NCBI RefSeq assembly: GCF_001747085.1
Contig: NZ_MDJD01000043.1
Span: 248,001 to 312,000, forward strand
Length of the DNA: 64,000 bases
Direction of reading: 5' to 3'
DNA from: Flavivirga aquatica
GTDB lineage: Bacteria; Bacteroidota; Bacteroidia; Flavobacteriales; Flavobacteriaceae
In this document: positions 53,861-62,734 of the stretch, piece after piece
Position numbering within the stretch: the first letter of the stretch is position 1
How the letters are laid out: each line of letters begins with the position of its first letter
Made by a program: the position numbers and the translations under genes
The notes under the pieces: generated by a model
What the model was told of the DNA's origin: nothing
Seen by the model: the letters and a program-made list of their open reading frames with translations, nothing else
Database searches by the model: none

Positions 53861-54766
53861 ATGAGCAAAGATACATCACATATAAATTCGCTAGAAAACG
53901 AGGCTATATATATCATGAGAGAAGTAGCAGCACAATTTGAAAAACCTGTATTGTTATTCTCTGGAGGAAAAGATTCTATTACTTTGGTAAGATTAGCTGT
54001 TAAGGCATTTTACCCAGCAAAAGTACCTTTTCCTTTAATGCATATAGATACAGGGCATAATTTTCCAGAAACTATTGAATTTAGAGATCGTTTGGTAAAA
54101 GAATTAGGCTTAGAGTTGATAGTTAGAAATGTACAAGATTCTATAGACGAAGGAAAAGTAAAAGAAGAGTCTGGGCGTTACGCAAGTAGAAATATGTTGC
54201 AAACAACCACACTTTTAGATGCTATCGAAGAATTTAAATTTGATGCTTGTATAGGTGGTGCACGTCGTGATGAAGAAAAAGCAAGAGCGAAAGAACGTAT
54301 TTTTTCTGTACGTGACGATTTTGGTCAATGGGATGAGAAAAACCAACGTCCAGAATTATTCGATATGTTAAATGGAGATATTGAGCATGGACAAAATGTT
54401 CGTGTATTCCCAATTTCTAACTGGACAGAATTAGATGTTTGGTCTTATATAGAAAGAGAGAATATTGAAATTCCATCAATATATTTTGCTCATAAACGTA
54501 AAGTGTTTTTAAGAGATGGTATGATATGGTCTGCAGAAGATGGTATTGTATATAGAGATGATAATGAAGAAGTATTAGAAAAAATGGTTCGTTTTAGAAC
54601 GGTAGGAGATATGAGTTGTACAGCAGCAGTATTATCAGATGCTGTATCTATTTCTAAAGTTGTAGAAGAAATTAGAGATTCTACTATTTCAGAACGTGGC
54701 GCACGTATAGATGATAAACGTTCTGAGGCAGCGATGGAGAAACGTAAACAACAAGGGTATTTTTAG
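53861..54766 (+). CDS. cysD: Sulfate adenylyltransferase subunit 2
   Basis: 301 residues from ATG 53861 (MSKDTSHINSLENEAIYIMR), the usual N-terminus; a start at 53777 would overlap cysH and is not conserved. ATP pyrophosphatase loop LLFSGGKDSITLVRLA (SGGKDS), HIDTGHNFPETIEFRDRLV, GGARRDEEKARAKERIFSVR and SNWTELDVWSYIERENI. It forms APS from sulfate and ATP, driven by the GTPase CysN. About 100 bp separate it from cysN, a gap that holds CATTTCCGTGAGTACGGAAA, a small inverted repeat. Confidence 0.97.
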   Translation: MSKDTSHINSLENEAIYIMREVAAQFEKPVLLFSGGKDSITLVRLAVKAFYPAKVPFPLMHIDTGHNFPETIEFRDRLVKELGLELIVRNVQDSIDEGKVKEESGRYASRNMLQTTTLLDAIEEFKFDACIGGARRDEEKARAKERIFSVRDDFGQWDEKNQRPELFDMLNGDIEHGQNVRVFPISNWTELDVWSYIERENIEIPSIYFAHKRKVFLRDGMIWSAEDGIVYRDDNEEVLEKMVRFRTVGDMSCTAAVLSDAVSISKVVEEIRDSTISERGARIDDKRSEAAMEKRKQQGYF

Positions 54767-54863
54767 AAATACAATGTTATCATTTCCGTGAGTACGGAAA
54801 TCTTTTAAAACGAATACAAATTAGGCTTGAAGCAGATAGAAGAAAGCCAACATTACAATAAAA

Positions 54864-56111
54864 ATGGAAGTATTAAAAATAGCAACCGCAGGAAGTGTAG
54901 ATGATGGAAAAAGTACGTTAATAGGAAGAATTCTATACGATACAAAATCATTAACTACAGATAAGTTAGAAGCTATCGAAAAAACCAGTAAACAAAGAGG
55001 ATACGATTATTTAGATTTCTCTTTAGCAACAGATGGTTTAGTGGCAGAAAGAGAACAAGGTATCACCATTGATGTGGCTCACATATATTTTTCAACAAAA
55101 AAGAAAAGTTACATTATAGCAGATACTCCAGGTCACGTAGAATATACACGTAACATGGTTACAGGAGCCTCGACATCTCAAGCATCAATTATTTTAATAG
55201 ATGCAAGAAAAGGGGTTATAGAGCAAACTAATCGTCATTTCTTTATCAATAATTTACTAAGAATTAAAGATGTTGTTGTAGCGGTTAATAAAATGGACTT
55301 AGTTGATTATTCAGAAGATGTTTATAATAAAATTAAAGCAGATTTTGAATCGCTAATGAGTAAAAGAGATTATCAAGATCAAAAAATCACATTCATTCCA
55401 GTAAGTGCCTTAAAAGGTGATAATGTAGTGAATAAGTCAGATAAAATGTCTTGGTATAAAGGAGAAGCTTTATTAGAACATTTAGAGCAATTAGATAAAT
55501 CTGATATATTCAATGTAGGAACACCACGTTTTCCAGTACAGTATGTAATCCGCCCAAAAACCGAAGATTTTCATGATTTTAGAGGCTATGCAGGTAAAGT
55601 ATATGGAGGTAATTTAAGTGTTGGAGACGATATAGTGGTATTACCATCACAAACTAAGTCAAAGATTAAAGAAATTTATTTCTATGACGAGAAATACGAA
55701 ACCGCATCAAGACGCTCATCGGTAACAATCACCTTAGAAAATGATATCAATGTAAGTCGAGGAGATATGATTGTTAAAGCAGATGATTTGCCAACTATAG
55801 ATAAGCAATTTACAGCTAATGTATGTTGGATGGATGCTAGCCAATTAACAACAGGAGGAAAATATGTAGTACAACATGGAGTTAATAAAGTTTTAGCAAA
55901 AGTTGCAACTATTAATCATAAAATAAATCCAGATTATTCAGGAATTGAAAAAGATGTTACAGGATTAGGAGTGAATGATATTGCTTCGGTAACATTTAAA
56001 TTAAATAAGCCAATTTTTTACGATCAATTTAAAGATCATAGAACAAATGGATCATTTATTTTAATAGACCCACAATCAAACAATACCGTTGGAGCTGGCT
56101 TCATTCAATAA
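54864..56111 (+). CDS. cysN: Sulfate adenylyltransferase subunit 1 (GTPase)
   Basis: 415 residues, translation-factor GTPase. G1 GSVDDGKSTLIGRILYDTKS, G2 REQGITIDVAHIYFST, G3 IADTPGHVEYTRNM, G4 AVNKMDLVDYS, then G5 VSALKGDNVV. EF-Tu-like domains 2 and 3 follow to residue 415. No APS kinase domain is fused at the C-terminus, unlike NodQ-type proteins. It couples GTP hydrolysis to APS synthesis with CysD. Confidence 0.95.
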   Translation: MEVLKIATAGSVDDGKSTLIGRILYDTKSLTTDKLEAIEKTSKQRGYDYLDFSLATDGLVAEREQGITIDVAHIYFSTKKKSYIIADTPGHVEYTRNMVTGASTSQASIILIDARKGVIEQTNRHFFINNLLRIKDVVVAVNKMDLVDYSEDVYNKIKADFESLMSKRDYQDQKITFIPVSALKGDNVVNKSDKMSWYKGEALLEHLEQLDKSDIFNVGTPRFPVQYVIRPKTEDFHDFRGYAGKVYGGNLSVGDDIVVLPSQTKSKIKEIYFYDEKYETASRRSSVTITLENDINVSRGDMIVKADDLPTIDKQFTANVCWMDASQLTTGGKYVVQHGVNKVLAKVATINHKINPDYSGIEKDVTGLGVNDIASVTFKLNKPIFYDQFKDHRTNGSFILIDPQSNNTVGAGFIQ

Positions 56112-56122
56112 ATAAAAAGGAC

Positions 56123-58228
56123 ATGCAAAGTTTTAGAACAGAAATAGAAAATCCGATTGTAGAAAAGGATATCATAGAATTAGCAAATAAAATAGAGCTA
56201 TTTCATAATGGTAAAATTGATGAAGAAAAATTTAGAAGTCTTCGTTTAGCTCGTGGTGTTTATGGTCAACGTCAAGAAGGAGTTCAAATGATTCGAATTA
56301 AAATACCTTATGGTAAATTAATGAGTAATCAATTGCGTAGAATTTCTGAAGTGTCTGATGAATATTCAAGAGGACGTTTACATATTACTACCCGTCAAGA
56401 TATTCAAATTCACTATGTAGATTTAGATAGAACACCAGAACTATGGTCTGAACTAGAGAAGGATGATGTAACATTGCGTGAAGCTTGTGGTAATGTAGTA
56501 AGAAATGTAACAGCTTCTGAAACAGCAGGAATAGATGTAAACGAACCTTTCGATGTATCTCCCTATGCAGATGCTTTGTATAAATTCTTTTTACGTAACC
56601 CAATTTGTCAGGAAATGGGGCGTAAATTTAAAGTCTCTTTTTCGTCTACAGATGAAGATACAGGATTGTCATACTTACATGATATAGGGTATATCGCAAA
56701 AACAGAAAATGGTGTTCGTGGTTTTAAAGTATTAGTAGCTGGAGGATTAGGTTCTCAACCACGTCATGCAGAAGTGTTGTATGATTTTGTTGAAACCGAT
56801 AAAATTATTCCAATAATGGAAGGCGTTTTAAGAGTTTTCGATCGTTATGGTGAGCGTAAGAGTAGAGCCAAAGCAAGAATGAAATTCTTATTAAAAGATA
56901 TAGGATTAGAGGCTTTTAAAGAATTAATAGCTCAAGAGCAAAAAGCAATTGAGTTTAAAAGTGTTGTTATTGATGCAGATGCTTATGTCGCTTCAAAGCC
57001 AGTTGAAGTTGAGGTGCCAGAAGTAACTATAAAAGATCAAAAAGCATTCGAGTTGTGGAAATCGACAAACCTTATTCCTCAAAAGCAAGAAGGCTATGTT
57101 GCTATAGGTGTAAAAGTACTTTTAGGAGATTTTTATACAGATAAAGCACGTTTGTTAGCAGATTTAGTAGATAATTATGCAGCAGGAGAAGTACGTTTAA
57201 CATTACGTCAAAATATAGTTATTCCTTTTGTTAAGAGTGAATTGGTGCCATTATTTTATACAGAATTAGAAAAATTAGGATTTGTAGAAGCTGGTTATAA
57301 TAAAGCAGTCGATATTACAGCATGTCCAGGAACAGATACCTGTAATTTAGGTATAGCAAGTAGTACTGGTATAGCAGAAGAATTAGAACGTGTTATCACG
57401 GCAGAATACCCACAGTATTTAAAAAATGAAGATCTTGTTATTAAGATTAGCGGTTGTATGAATGCTTGTGGACAACACAATATGGCAAATATAGGTTTTC
57501 AAGGGATGACCGTAAGAACACCAGATAAATTAGTAGCACCAGCATTACAAGTGTTATTAGGAGGAGGAAATTTAGGAGATGGAAACGGCGCTTTTGCAGA
57601 TAAAGTAGTAAAAGTACCAAGTAAAAGAGGACCAGAAGCTTTAAGACGTATTTTAAATGATTTTGAAGCCAATGCAAACGGAAAACAATTTGTTGAATAT
57701 TATAAGGAAAAAGGAGAAAAGTATTTCTATGATTTCTTAAACGATTTACAAGATGTTACTAATTTAACTCAAGAAGATTTTATCGATTGGGGTGAAGAAG
57801 AAAAATATGTAAAAGAGATAGGTATTGGTGAATGTGCAGGTGTTGTAATCGATTTAATTGCAACATTATTTTTAGAAAGTGAAGAAAAAATAGAAAATGC
57901 TAAAATATCTTTTGATGATAAAGTATATTCAAGTGCAATCTATTACGCTTATACATCTTTGGTGAATTCAGCGAAAGCGCTATTGTTAGCCGAAAACAAA
58001 AAAACAAACACACATGCTGGAATTATAAGTCAGTTTGATGAGCTATTTGTTTCTAGTGGAAAAATAGATTTAGGGGTTACTTTCTCTGATTTGATTTATC
58101 AAATTAATAAATTTGCACCAACTCAGGATTTTGCATCAAAATATATTGAAAATGCAAATGAGTTTTTACAAAAAGTAAGAACGTATAGAGAAACACAAAC
58201 CAACGTGCTAGATAAAAAAGCCGTTTAA
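56123..58228 (+). CDS. Sulfite reductase haemoprotein with C-terminal HEPN-like domain
   Basis: 701 residues. Two sulfite/nitrite reductase ferredoxin-like halves: GVQMIRIKIPYGKLMSNQLR and GRLHITTRQDIQIHYV, then EVRLTLRQNIVIPFV. The siroheme/4Fe-4S ligands are C401 and C407 (TACPGTDTCNLG) and C445 and C449 (SGCMNACGQHN). It is a ferredoxin-type enzyme reducing sulfite to sulfide. Residues about 572-690 are extra: helical, VYSSAIYYAYTSLVNSAKAL, NTHAGIISQFDELFVSSGKI then DYL-less NEFLQKVRTYRE, matching HEPN-type helical bundles. Followed 9 bp later by the siroheme gene. Nitrite use is less likely in this operon. Confidence 0.9.
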   Translation: MQSFRTEIENPIVEKDIIELANKIELFHNGKIDEEKFRSLRLARGVYGQRQEGVQMIRIKIPYGKLMSNQLRRISEVSDEYSRGRLHITTRQDIQIHYVDLDRTPELWSELEKDDVTLREACGNVVRNVTASETAGIDVNEPFDVSPYADALYKFFLRNPICQEMGRKFKVSFSSTDEDTGLSYLHDIGYIAKTENGVRGFKVLVAGGLGSQPRHAEVLYDFVETDKIIPIMEGVLRVFDRYGERKSRAKARMKFLLKDIGLEAFKELIAQEQKAIEFKSVVIDADAYVASKPVEVEVPEVTIKDQKAFELWKSTNLIPQKQEGYVAIGVKVLLGDFYTDKARLLADLVDNYAAGEVRLTLRQNIVIPFVKSELVPLFYTELEKLGFVEAGYNKAVDITACPGTDTCNLGIASSTGIAEELERVITAEYPQYLKNEDLVIKISGCMNACGQHNMANIGFQGMTVRTPDKLVAPALQVLLGGGNLGDGNGAFADKVVKVPSKRGPEALRRILNDFEANANGKQFVEYYKEKGEKYFYDFLNDLQDVTNLTQEDFIDWGEEEKYVKEIGIGECAGVVIDLIATLFLESEEKIENAKISFDDKVYSSAIYYAYTSLVNSAKALLLAENKKTNTHAGIISQFDELFVSSGKIDLGVTFSDLIYQINKFAPTQDFASKYIENANEFLQKVRTYRETQTNVLDKKAV

Positions 58229-58237
58229 TACTAAGCA

Positions 58238-59002
58238 ATGAGTTTAAAAATCCCAAAATTAACAGTAGTAGGAGCAGGACCAGGAGATGAAGATTTAATC
58301 ACATTAAAAGCGATTAAAGCGATTGAGTCTGCAGATGTTATACTTTATGATGCGCTTATAAATGAAGCCTTATTAAAGTATGCTTCAAAAGAAGCCGAAA
58401 TTGTTTTTGTGGGTAAGCGTAAAGGCTGTTATGCTTTTCAGCAAGAGCAAATTAATGAACTTATAGTTGCAAAGGCCAAAGAAAAAGGACATGTAGTACG
58501 TTTAAAAGGTGGAGACCCTTTTATTTTTGGAAGAGGCGCAGAAGAGATTGATTATGTGCGACCATTTGGTTTAGAAACCTATATGGTTCCAGGTATATCT
58601 TCATCAATAGCAGTTCCAGCATATCAAGGTATTCCGTTAACAAAGCGTGGTGCATCAGAAAGTTTTTGGGTCATTACTGGAACTACTAAAAAACATCAAT
58701 TATCTGGAGATGTAGCTTTAGCTGCTAAGTCCACAGCGACTGTTGTTATTTTGATGGGAATGAGTAAATTGGGTGAAATAGTTCGTGTTTTTTCAAAAGA
58801 AAATAAACAAGATATGCCTATAGGAATTATTCAGAATGGAACTAGAGATAATGAAAATGTAGGTATAGGAACTATAAGTACAATTGAGAAGATAGTTGAA
58901 GAGAAAAAATTAACAAATCCTGCAATTATTGTAATTGGTGATGTTGTTAAAGAACGTGCCGTTTTAAACTCAATAAATAAAGAAGTAATTACTAAAGAAT
59001 AG
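58238..59002 (+). CDS. cobA: Uroporphyrinogen-III C-methyltransferase
   Basis: 254 residues. SUMT signature: LTVVGAGPGDEDLITLKAIK, YDALINEALLKYA, VFVGKRKGCYAFQQEQINEL, RLKGGDPFIFGRGAEEIDYV, GISSSIAVPAYQGIPLTKRG. It methylates uroporphyrinogen III twice to precorrin-2. It sits between the sulfite reductase gene and the next siroheme gene (3-bp gap), giving the cofactor for the reductase. It is a single-domain enzyme, not fused as in E. coli CysG. Confidence 0.95.
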   Translation: MSLKIPKLTVVGAGPGDEDLITLKAIKAIESADVILYDALINEALLKYASKEAEIVFVGKRKGCYAFQQEQINELIVAKAKEKGHVVRLKGGDPFIFGRGAEEIDYVRPFGLETYMVPGISSSIAVPAYQGIPLTKRGASESFWVITGTTKKHQLSGDVALAAKSTATVVILMGMSKLGEIVRVFSKENKQDMPIGIIQNGTRDNENVGIGTISTIEKIVEEKKLTNPAIIVIGDVVKERAVLNSINKEVITKE

Positions 59003-59005
59003 GTT

Positions 59006-59596
59006 ATGGAGAGAAATAACTTGTATCCTATTTTTTTAAAAACAAAAAGTATTAATGTGCTTATAGTAGGAGGCGGTTTTGTTGCCGAAGAAAAGTTGAC
59101 TTTTTTATTAAAGTCTAGTCCAGATGCGCACGTTACTATGGTGTCTCCAATGTTTAGGGCGGGTACTATAGAATTAGCGAAGAAGGGCGATGTAACTTTA
59201 GTAACAGATAGATACAATAAACGTTATTTAAAAGGAAAGCATATTGTAGTTGCTACGACAGATGTTCCAGATGTAAATGTAAAGGTTTACAAACATTGTA
59301 AAAAGCGTAGTATTTTAGTGAATGTAGCCGATAATCCTCCATACTGTGATTTTTATATGGGAGGTATTGTAACAAAAGGCAATGTTAAAGTTGCGATTTC
59401 AACAAATGGAAAATCGCCAACTACAGCCAAACGTTTGCGCCAATTTTTTGAAGATGTTATTCCAGAAAATGTAGACGATTTGGTTAATAATTTAAATGAA
59501 TATAGAAAAACTATAAAAGGTGATTTTGAACAAAAAGTGGAAACGCTAAACAAGTTCACTAAGGGATTAATTGAAAAAAAAGATCATAATGATTAA
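59006..59596 (+). CDS. Precorrin-2 dehydrogenase / sirohydrochlorin ferrochelatase (SirC/Met8-like)
   Basis: 196 residues. NAD-binding start KSINVLIVGGGFVAEEKLTF, active region YLKGKHIVVATTDVPDVNVK, NVADNPPYCDFYMGGIVTKG with the catalytic Asp, then AISTNGKSPTTAKRLRQFFE, as in the CysG N-terminal module. It oxidises precorrin-2 to sirohydrochlorin and probably inserts iron to give siroheme. Residues 150-196 are a short helical C-terminus. Its stop overlaps the next gene's start by 8 bp. Confidence 0.93.
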   Translation: MERNNLYPIFLKTKSINVLIVGGGFVAEEKLTFLLKSSPDAHVTMVSPMFRAGTIELAKKGDVTLVTDRYNKRYLKGKHIVVATTDVPDVNVKVYKHCKKRSILVNVADNPPYCDFYMGGIVTKGNVKVAISTNGKSPTTAKRLRQFFEDVIPENVDDLVNNLNEYRKTIKGDFEQKVETLNKFTKGLIEKKDHND

Positions 59597-60641
59597 AACA
59601 GACATACTTATAATTGGCGCGGGACCAACTGGATTATTTACTGTATTTGAAGCAGGATTATTAAAGCTTAAATGTCATTTAATTGACGCATTACCACAAC
59701 CAGGTGGACAATGTTCAGAAATATATCCTAAAAAGCCTATTTATGATATTCCTGGTTTTCCAGAAATATTAGCAGGCGATTTAACTAGAAACCTAGTAGA
59801 ACAAGGAAAACAATTTGAACCAGGTTTTACATTAGGTGAACGTGCTGAAACTATAGAGAAACAAGAAGATGGTTCTTTTATTGTAACAACAAATAAAGGA
59901 ACAAAACACCATGCTCCTGTAGTTGCAATTGCAGGAGGATTAGGATCTTTCGAACCTAGAAAACCTGCAATTGAAGGAATTGCTGATTATGAGGACAAAG
60001 GGGTTGAGTATATTATTAAAGATCCAGAGTTCTACAGAGATAAAAAAGTGGTGATTTCTGGAGGTGGAGATTCTGCTTTAGACTGGAGTATCTTTTTAGC
60101 AGATGTAGCTTCAGACGTTACTTTAATTCATAGAAGAAATGAGTTTAGAGGCGCATTAGATTCTGTAGAAAAAGTTGGAGAATTAAGAGAACAAGGGAAA
60201 ATTAAATTAATTACACCAGCAGAGGTTAAGGAATTACATGGAGATGGAAAAATTGAAGCCGTTACTGTAGTTAAAGACGGTGAAGCTACAAAAATTGAAA
60301 CTGATCACTTTATTCCATTATTTGGTTTATCTCCTAAACTAGGACCTATAGGAAACTGGGGGTTAGATATTGAGAAGAATGCTATTAAAGTAGATAACTC
60401 TTTAAATTATCAAACTAATATACCAGGTATTTTTGCTATTGGAGATGTAAACACATACCCAGAGAAATTAAAATTAATTCTTTGTGGTTTCCACGAAGCC
60501 ACATTAATGTGTCAGGCAGCTTATAGAATTATTAATCCAGGTAAAAAGTATGTTTTAAAATATACAACAGTAAGTGGGATTGATGGTTTTGACGGTACAC
60601 GTAAAGAAGCGCCTAAAGCAGTTGTTCAAGCTATTAAATAA
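59589..60641 (+). CDS. Ferredoxin-NADP+ reductase, thioredoxin-reductase-like
   Basis: 350 residues from ATG 59589, overlapping the previous stop; a start at 59571 would add KKKII residues. FAD site ILIIGAGPTGLFTVFEAGLL, NADPH site KVVISGGGDSALDWSIFLAD, and GIFAIGDVNTYPEKLKLILC then GFHEATLMCQAAY at the end. No CxxC redox pair lies between the two domains, so it is not a true thioredoxin reductase; it matches the TrxR-like FNR (YumC) branch. It probably supplies electrons through a ferredoxin, encoded elsewhere, to the sulfite reductase. Last gene before the hairpin at 60667. Confidence 0.88.
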   Translation: MIKTDILIIGAGPTGLFTVFEAGLLKLKCHLIDALPQPGGQCSEIYPKKPIYDIPGFPEILAGDLTRNLVEQGKQFEPGFTLGERAETIEKQEDGSFIVTTNKGTKHHAPVVAIAGGLGSFEPRKPAIEGIADYEDKGVEYIIKDPEFYRDKKVVISGGGDSALDWSIFLADVASDVTLIHRRNEFRGALDSVEKVGELREQGKIKLITPAEVKELHGDGKIEAVTVVKDGEATKIETDHFIPLFGLSPKLGPIGNWGLDIEKNAIKVDNSLNYQTNIPGIFAIGDVNTYPEKLKLILCGFHEATLMCQAAYRIINPGKKYVLKYTTVSGIDGFDGTRKEAPKAVVQAIK

Positions 60642-60666
60642 GTATAATTTATATAAATAGATTAAG

Positions 60667-60703
60667 ATCCTGCAAGGTTTAAAAAAATTAAACTTTGTGG
60701 GAT
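60667..60703 (+). terminator. Terminator-like hairpin after the FNR gene
   Basis: ATCCTGCAAGGTTT pairs with AAACTTTGTGGGAT over 14 bp if G-U pairs are allowed, loop of 9, followed by TTAATTTT. It separates the reduction operon from cysE-cysM. Confidence 0.55.
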
Positions 60704-60796
60704 TTAATTTTAGTACAAATATCAATAAAAAGGGATATTAGTTTTATTTTTATAAACTAAAACCTATAAAGAAACCTTACCAAATGAATACAACAA

Positions 60797-61537
60797 ATGA
60801 AAAGTTATAATGTTTGTTTAAAAGATACGGTTAAAACGTTTACCAAAAGATTATTTTATTCCTTATTTGATTGTGAGCAAGAGAAAGCTCATGGTGATTA
60901 TTTAGAAAAAACCTTTTCAAAAATACTTTTAAAACTAGAAATAGAAAATGGAGCGCATATTTGGCAAGAATTTAAATCTAAACTTATAGAAATAAGAAAA
61001 ACATTAGATTTAGATGCTATAGCTTTCGAAAATAACGATCCAGCATCGCATAGTTTAGAAGAAATTTATATGGCATATCCTGGATTTCATGCTATTTCTA
61101 TTTATAGATTAAGTCATGCGCTTTATAAATTGAATGTGCATATTTTACCAAGAATGATGAGTGAATATATTCATGGAATCACAGGAATAGATATTCATCC
61201 AGGAGCAACTATCGATGAATCGTTTTATATAGACCATGGTACAGGAATTGTAATTGGCGAAACGTCAATTATTGGTAAAAATGTAAAAATTTATCAAGGT
61301 GTTACACTAGGAGGTATACAAGTTTCTAAAGATTTGGCTTTAACTAAAAGACATCCAACTATAGAGGAAAATGTAACCATTTATGCTAATGCAACTATTT
61401 TAGGTGGAGATATTGTTATTGGAGCAAATAGTATTATAGGAGCTAATGTATGGATAACAGAATCTGTTCCAGAAAATTCATTAGTAACTTATCAAACAGA
61501 AATAAAAATTAGACCCAAAAAAAATGGCATACGGTAA
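60797..61537 (+). CDS. cysE: Serine O-acetyltransferase
   Basis: 246 residues. An N-terminal helical part, then the left-handed beta-helix with hexapeptide repeats: GITGIDIHPGATIDESFYID then HGTGIVIGETSIIG (catalytic His region), NVKIYQGVTLGGIQV, NVTIYANATILGGDIVIGAN. It acetylates serine with acetyl-CoA to give O-acetylserine. It overlaps cysM by 14 bp, so both are made together, in line with the CysE-CysK/M partnership. Longer at the N-terminus than minimal forms, similar to epsilon/SerO-type enzymes. Confidence 0.93.
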   Translation: MKSYNVCLKDTVKTFTKRLFYSLFDCEQEKAHGDYLEKTFSKILLKLEIENGAHIWQEFKSKLIEIRKTLDLDAIAFENNDPASHSLEEIYMAYPGFHAISIYRLSHALYKLNVHILPRMMSEYIHGITGIDIHPGATIDESFYIDHGTGIVIGETSIIGKNVKIYQGVTLGGIQVSKDLALTKRHPTIEENVTIYANATILGGDIVIGANSIIGANVWITESVPENSLVTYQTEIKIRPKKNGIR

Positions 61538-62414
61538 AAGTATTTTAGACCAAATAGGAAATACACCTATAGTAGAAGCAAGTCATATTATATCTAAAAA
61601 AGGCGTAAGGCTGTTTTTTAAGTTAGAAGGAAATAACCCTGGTGGAAGTGTAAAAGATCGTGCTGCTTTTAATATGATTAATGAAGCGATTAAACGTGGA
61701 GATATTAAGAAAGGAGGCACTTTGGTTGAAGCTACTAGTGGAAATACTGGAATTGCTTTAGCTTTTATAGCGCAGTTATTAGGTTTGAATATGGTATTAA
61801 TAATGCCTGAGAATTCTACTGAAGAGCGTGTTAAAACCATGCGAGCTTATGGTGCGGAGGTTATTTTAACACCTGCAGATATTGGTATTGAAGGATCTCG
61901 TGATGTCGCTTTTAAATTGAGAGATGAAAAAGGCTATGTGCTTTTGAATCAATTTGAAAATGACGATAATTGGAAAGCGCATTACAAAACTACAGGTCCA
62001 GAGATTTGGAGAGATACAGAAGGTGAAGTCACTCATTTTGTATCTGCTATGGGAACCACAGGAACCATTATGGGAACGTCGACATTTTTAAAAGAAAAAA
62101 ATAAAAATATAACTATAGTTGGTGCGCAACCTGCAGACGGCTCTAGAATACCAGGGATTAGAAAATGGTCTCCAGATTATGTGCCTAAATTTTTTGATCG
62201 TTCGAAAGTAGATCAGGTTATCGATGTATCAGATGTAGAAGCAAAAGCTATGACGCAACGTTTAGCAAAAGAAGAAGGTGTTTTTGCAGGGATGAGTAGT
62301 GGCGGTTCTGTACATTGTGCTGTTAAATTAGCCGAATCTATAGATGAAGGCATTATTGTAGCAATTATTTGTGATAGAGGAGATCGTTATTTATCATCAT
62401 CTTTATTTGAATAG
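61524..62414 (+). CDS. cysM: Cysteine synthase B
   Basis: 296 residues, fold type II PLP enzyme. PLP Lys in KLEGNNPGGSVKDRAAFNMI (about residue 45), phosphate loop VEATSGNTGIALAFIA, VSAMGTTGTIMGTSTFLKEK, and GVFAGMSSGGSVHCAVKLAE. The family start SILDQIGNTPIVEASHI is present. It replaces the acetyl group of O-acetylserine with sulfide (or thiosulfate in CysM). The assignment to CysM over CysK follows the length and the NPGGSVKDR string. Overlaps cysE. Confidence 0.92.
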   Translation: MAYGKSILDQIGNTPIVEASHIISKKGVRLFFKLEGNNPGGSVKDRAAFNMINEAIKRGDIKKGGTLVEATSGNTGIALAFIAQLLGLNMVLIMPENSTEERVKTMRAYGAEVILTPADIGIEGSRDVAFKLRDEKGYVLLNQFENDDNWKAHYKTTGPEIWRDTEGEVTHFVSAMGTTGTIMGTSTFLKEKNKNITIVGAQPADGSRIPGIRKWSPDYVPKFFDRSKVDQVIDVSDVEAKAMTQRLAKEEGVFAGMSSGGSVHCAVKLAESIDEGIIVAIICDRGDRYLSSSLFE

Positions 62415-62462
62415 ACCTTTGTAAAAATTAATATTTTAGTGTGAATAAAAGAATATTGTTAG

Positions 62463-62470
62463 TACTTTTG
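62463..62470 (+). promoter_or_regulatory. -7 box of the metH unit
   Basis: TACTTTTG matches TAnnTTTG. The -33 side is weak (GTG near 62441). It lies about 83 bp upstream of the riboswitch P1. Confidence 0.45.
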
Positions 62471-62552
62471 TTCACTAAAATATTTATTTAAATATTTTGC
62501 TGTAGGTGAGATAGAAAAATAAATATTAATTGTTCATTAACGTATTAATAAT

Positions 62553-62682
62553 GTTATCAAGAAAGGTAGAGGGATTAGACCCAATGAAGCCTTGGCAACC
62601 CTTTACATGTCCCCGATGCCTATTGGGGCATTAAAGAAGGTGCTACGTTCTACTAGAATCAAAAAGATACTAGAAAGATAAC
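62553..62682 (+). ncRNA. SAM-I (S-box) riboswitch upstream of metH
   Basis: P1 GTTATC (62553-62558) / GATAAC (62677-62682). Core AAGAAAGGTAGAGGGATTAG then ACCCAATGAAGCCTTGGCAA then CCCT, AAGGTGCTACGTTCTAC, with a P3-region stem CCCCGATGCC-tatt-GGGGCAT. Closely similar in its core to the first riboswitch at 38732-38853 but with a different variable stem, so they are not a recent copy of each other. Followed 52 bp later by the metH start. Confidence 0.95.
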
Positions 62683-62734
62683 GAAAAGTGTTTTTTACTT
62701 TTCTTGATGACATTGTAGATAAAAAAATATCAAA

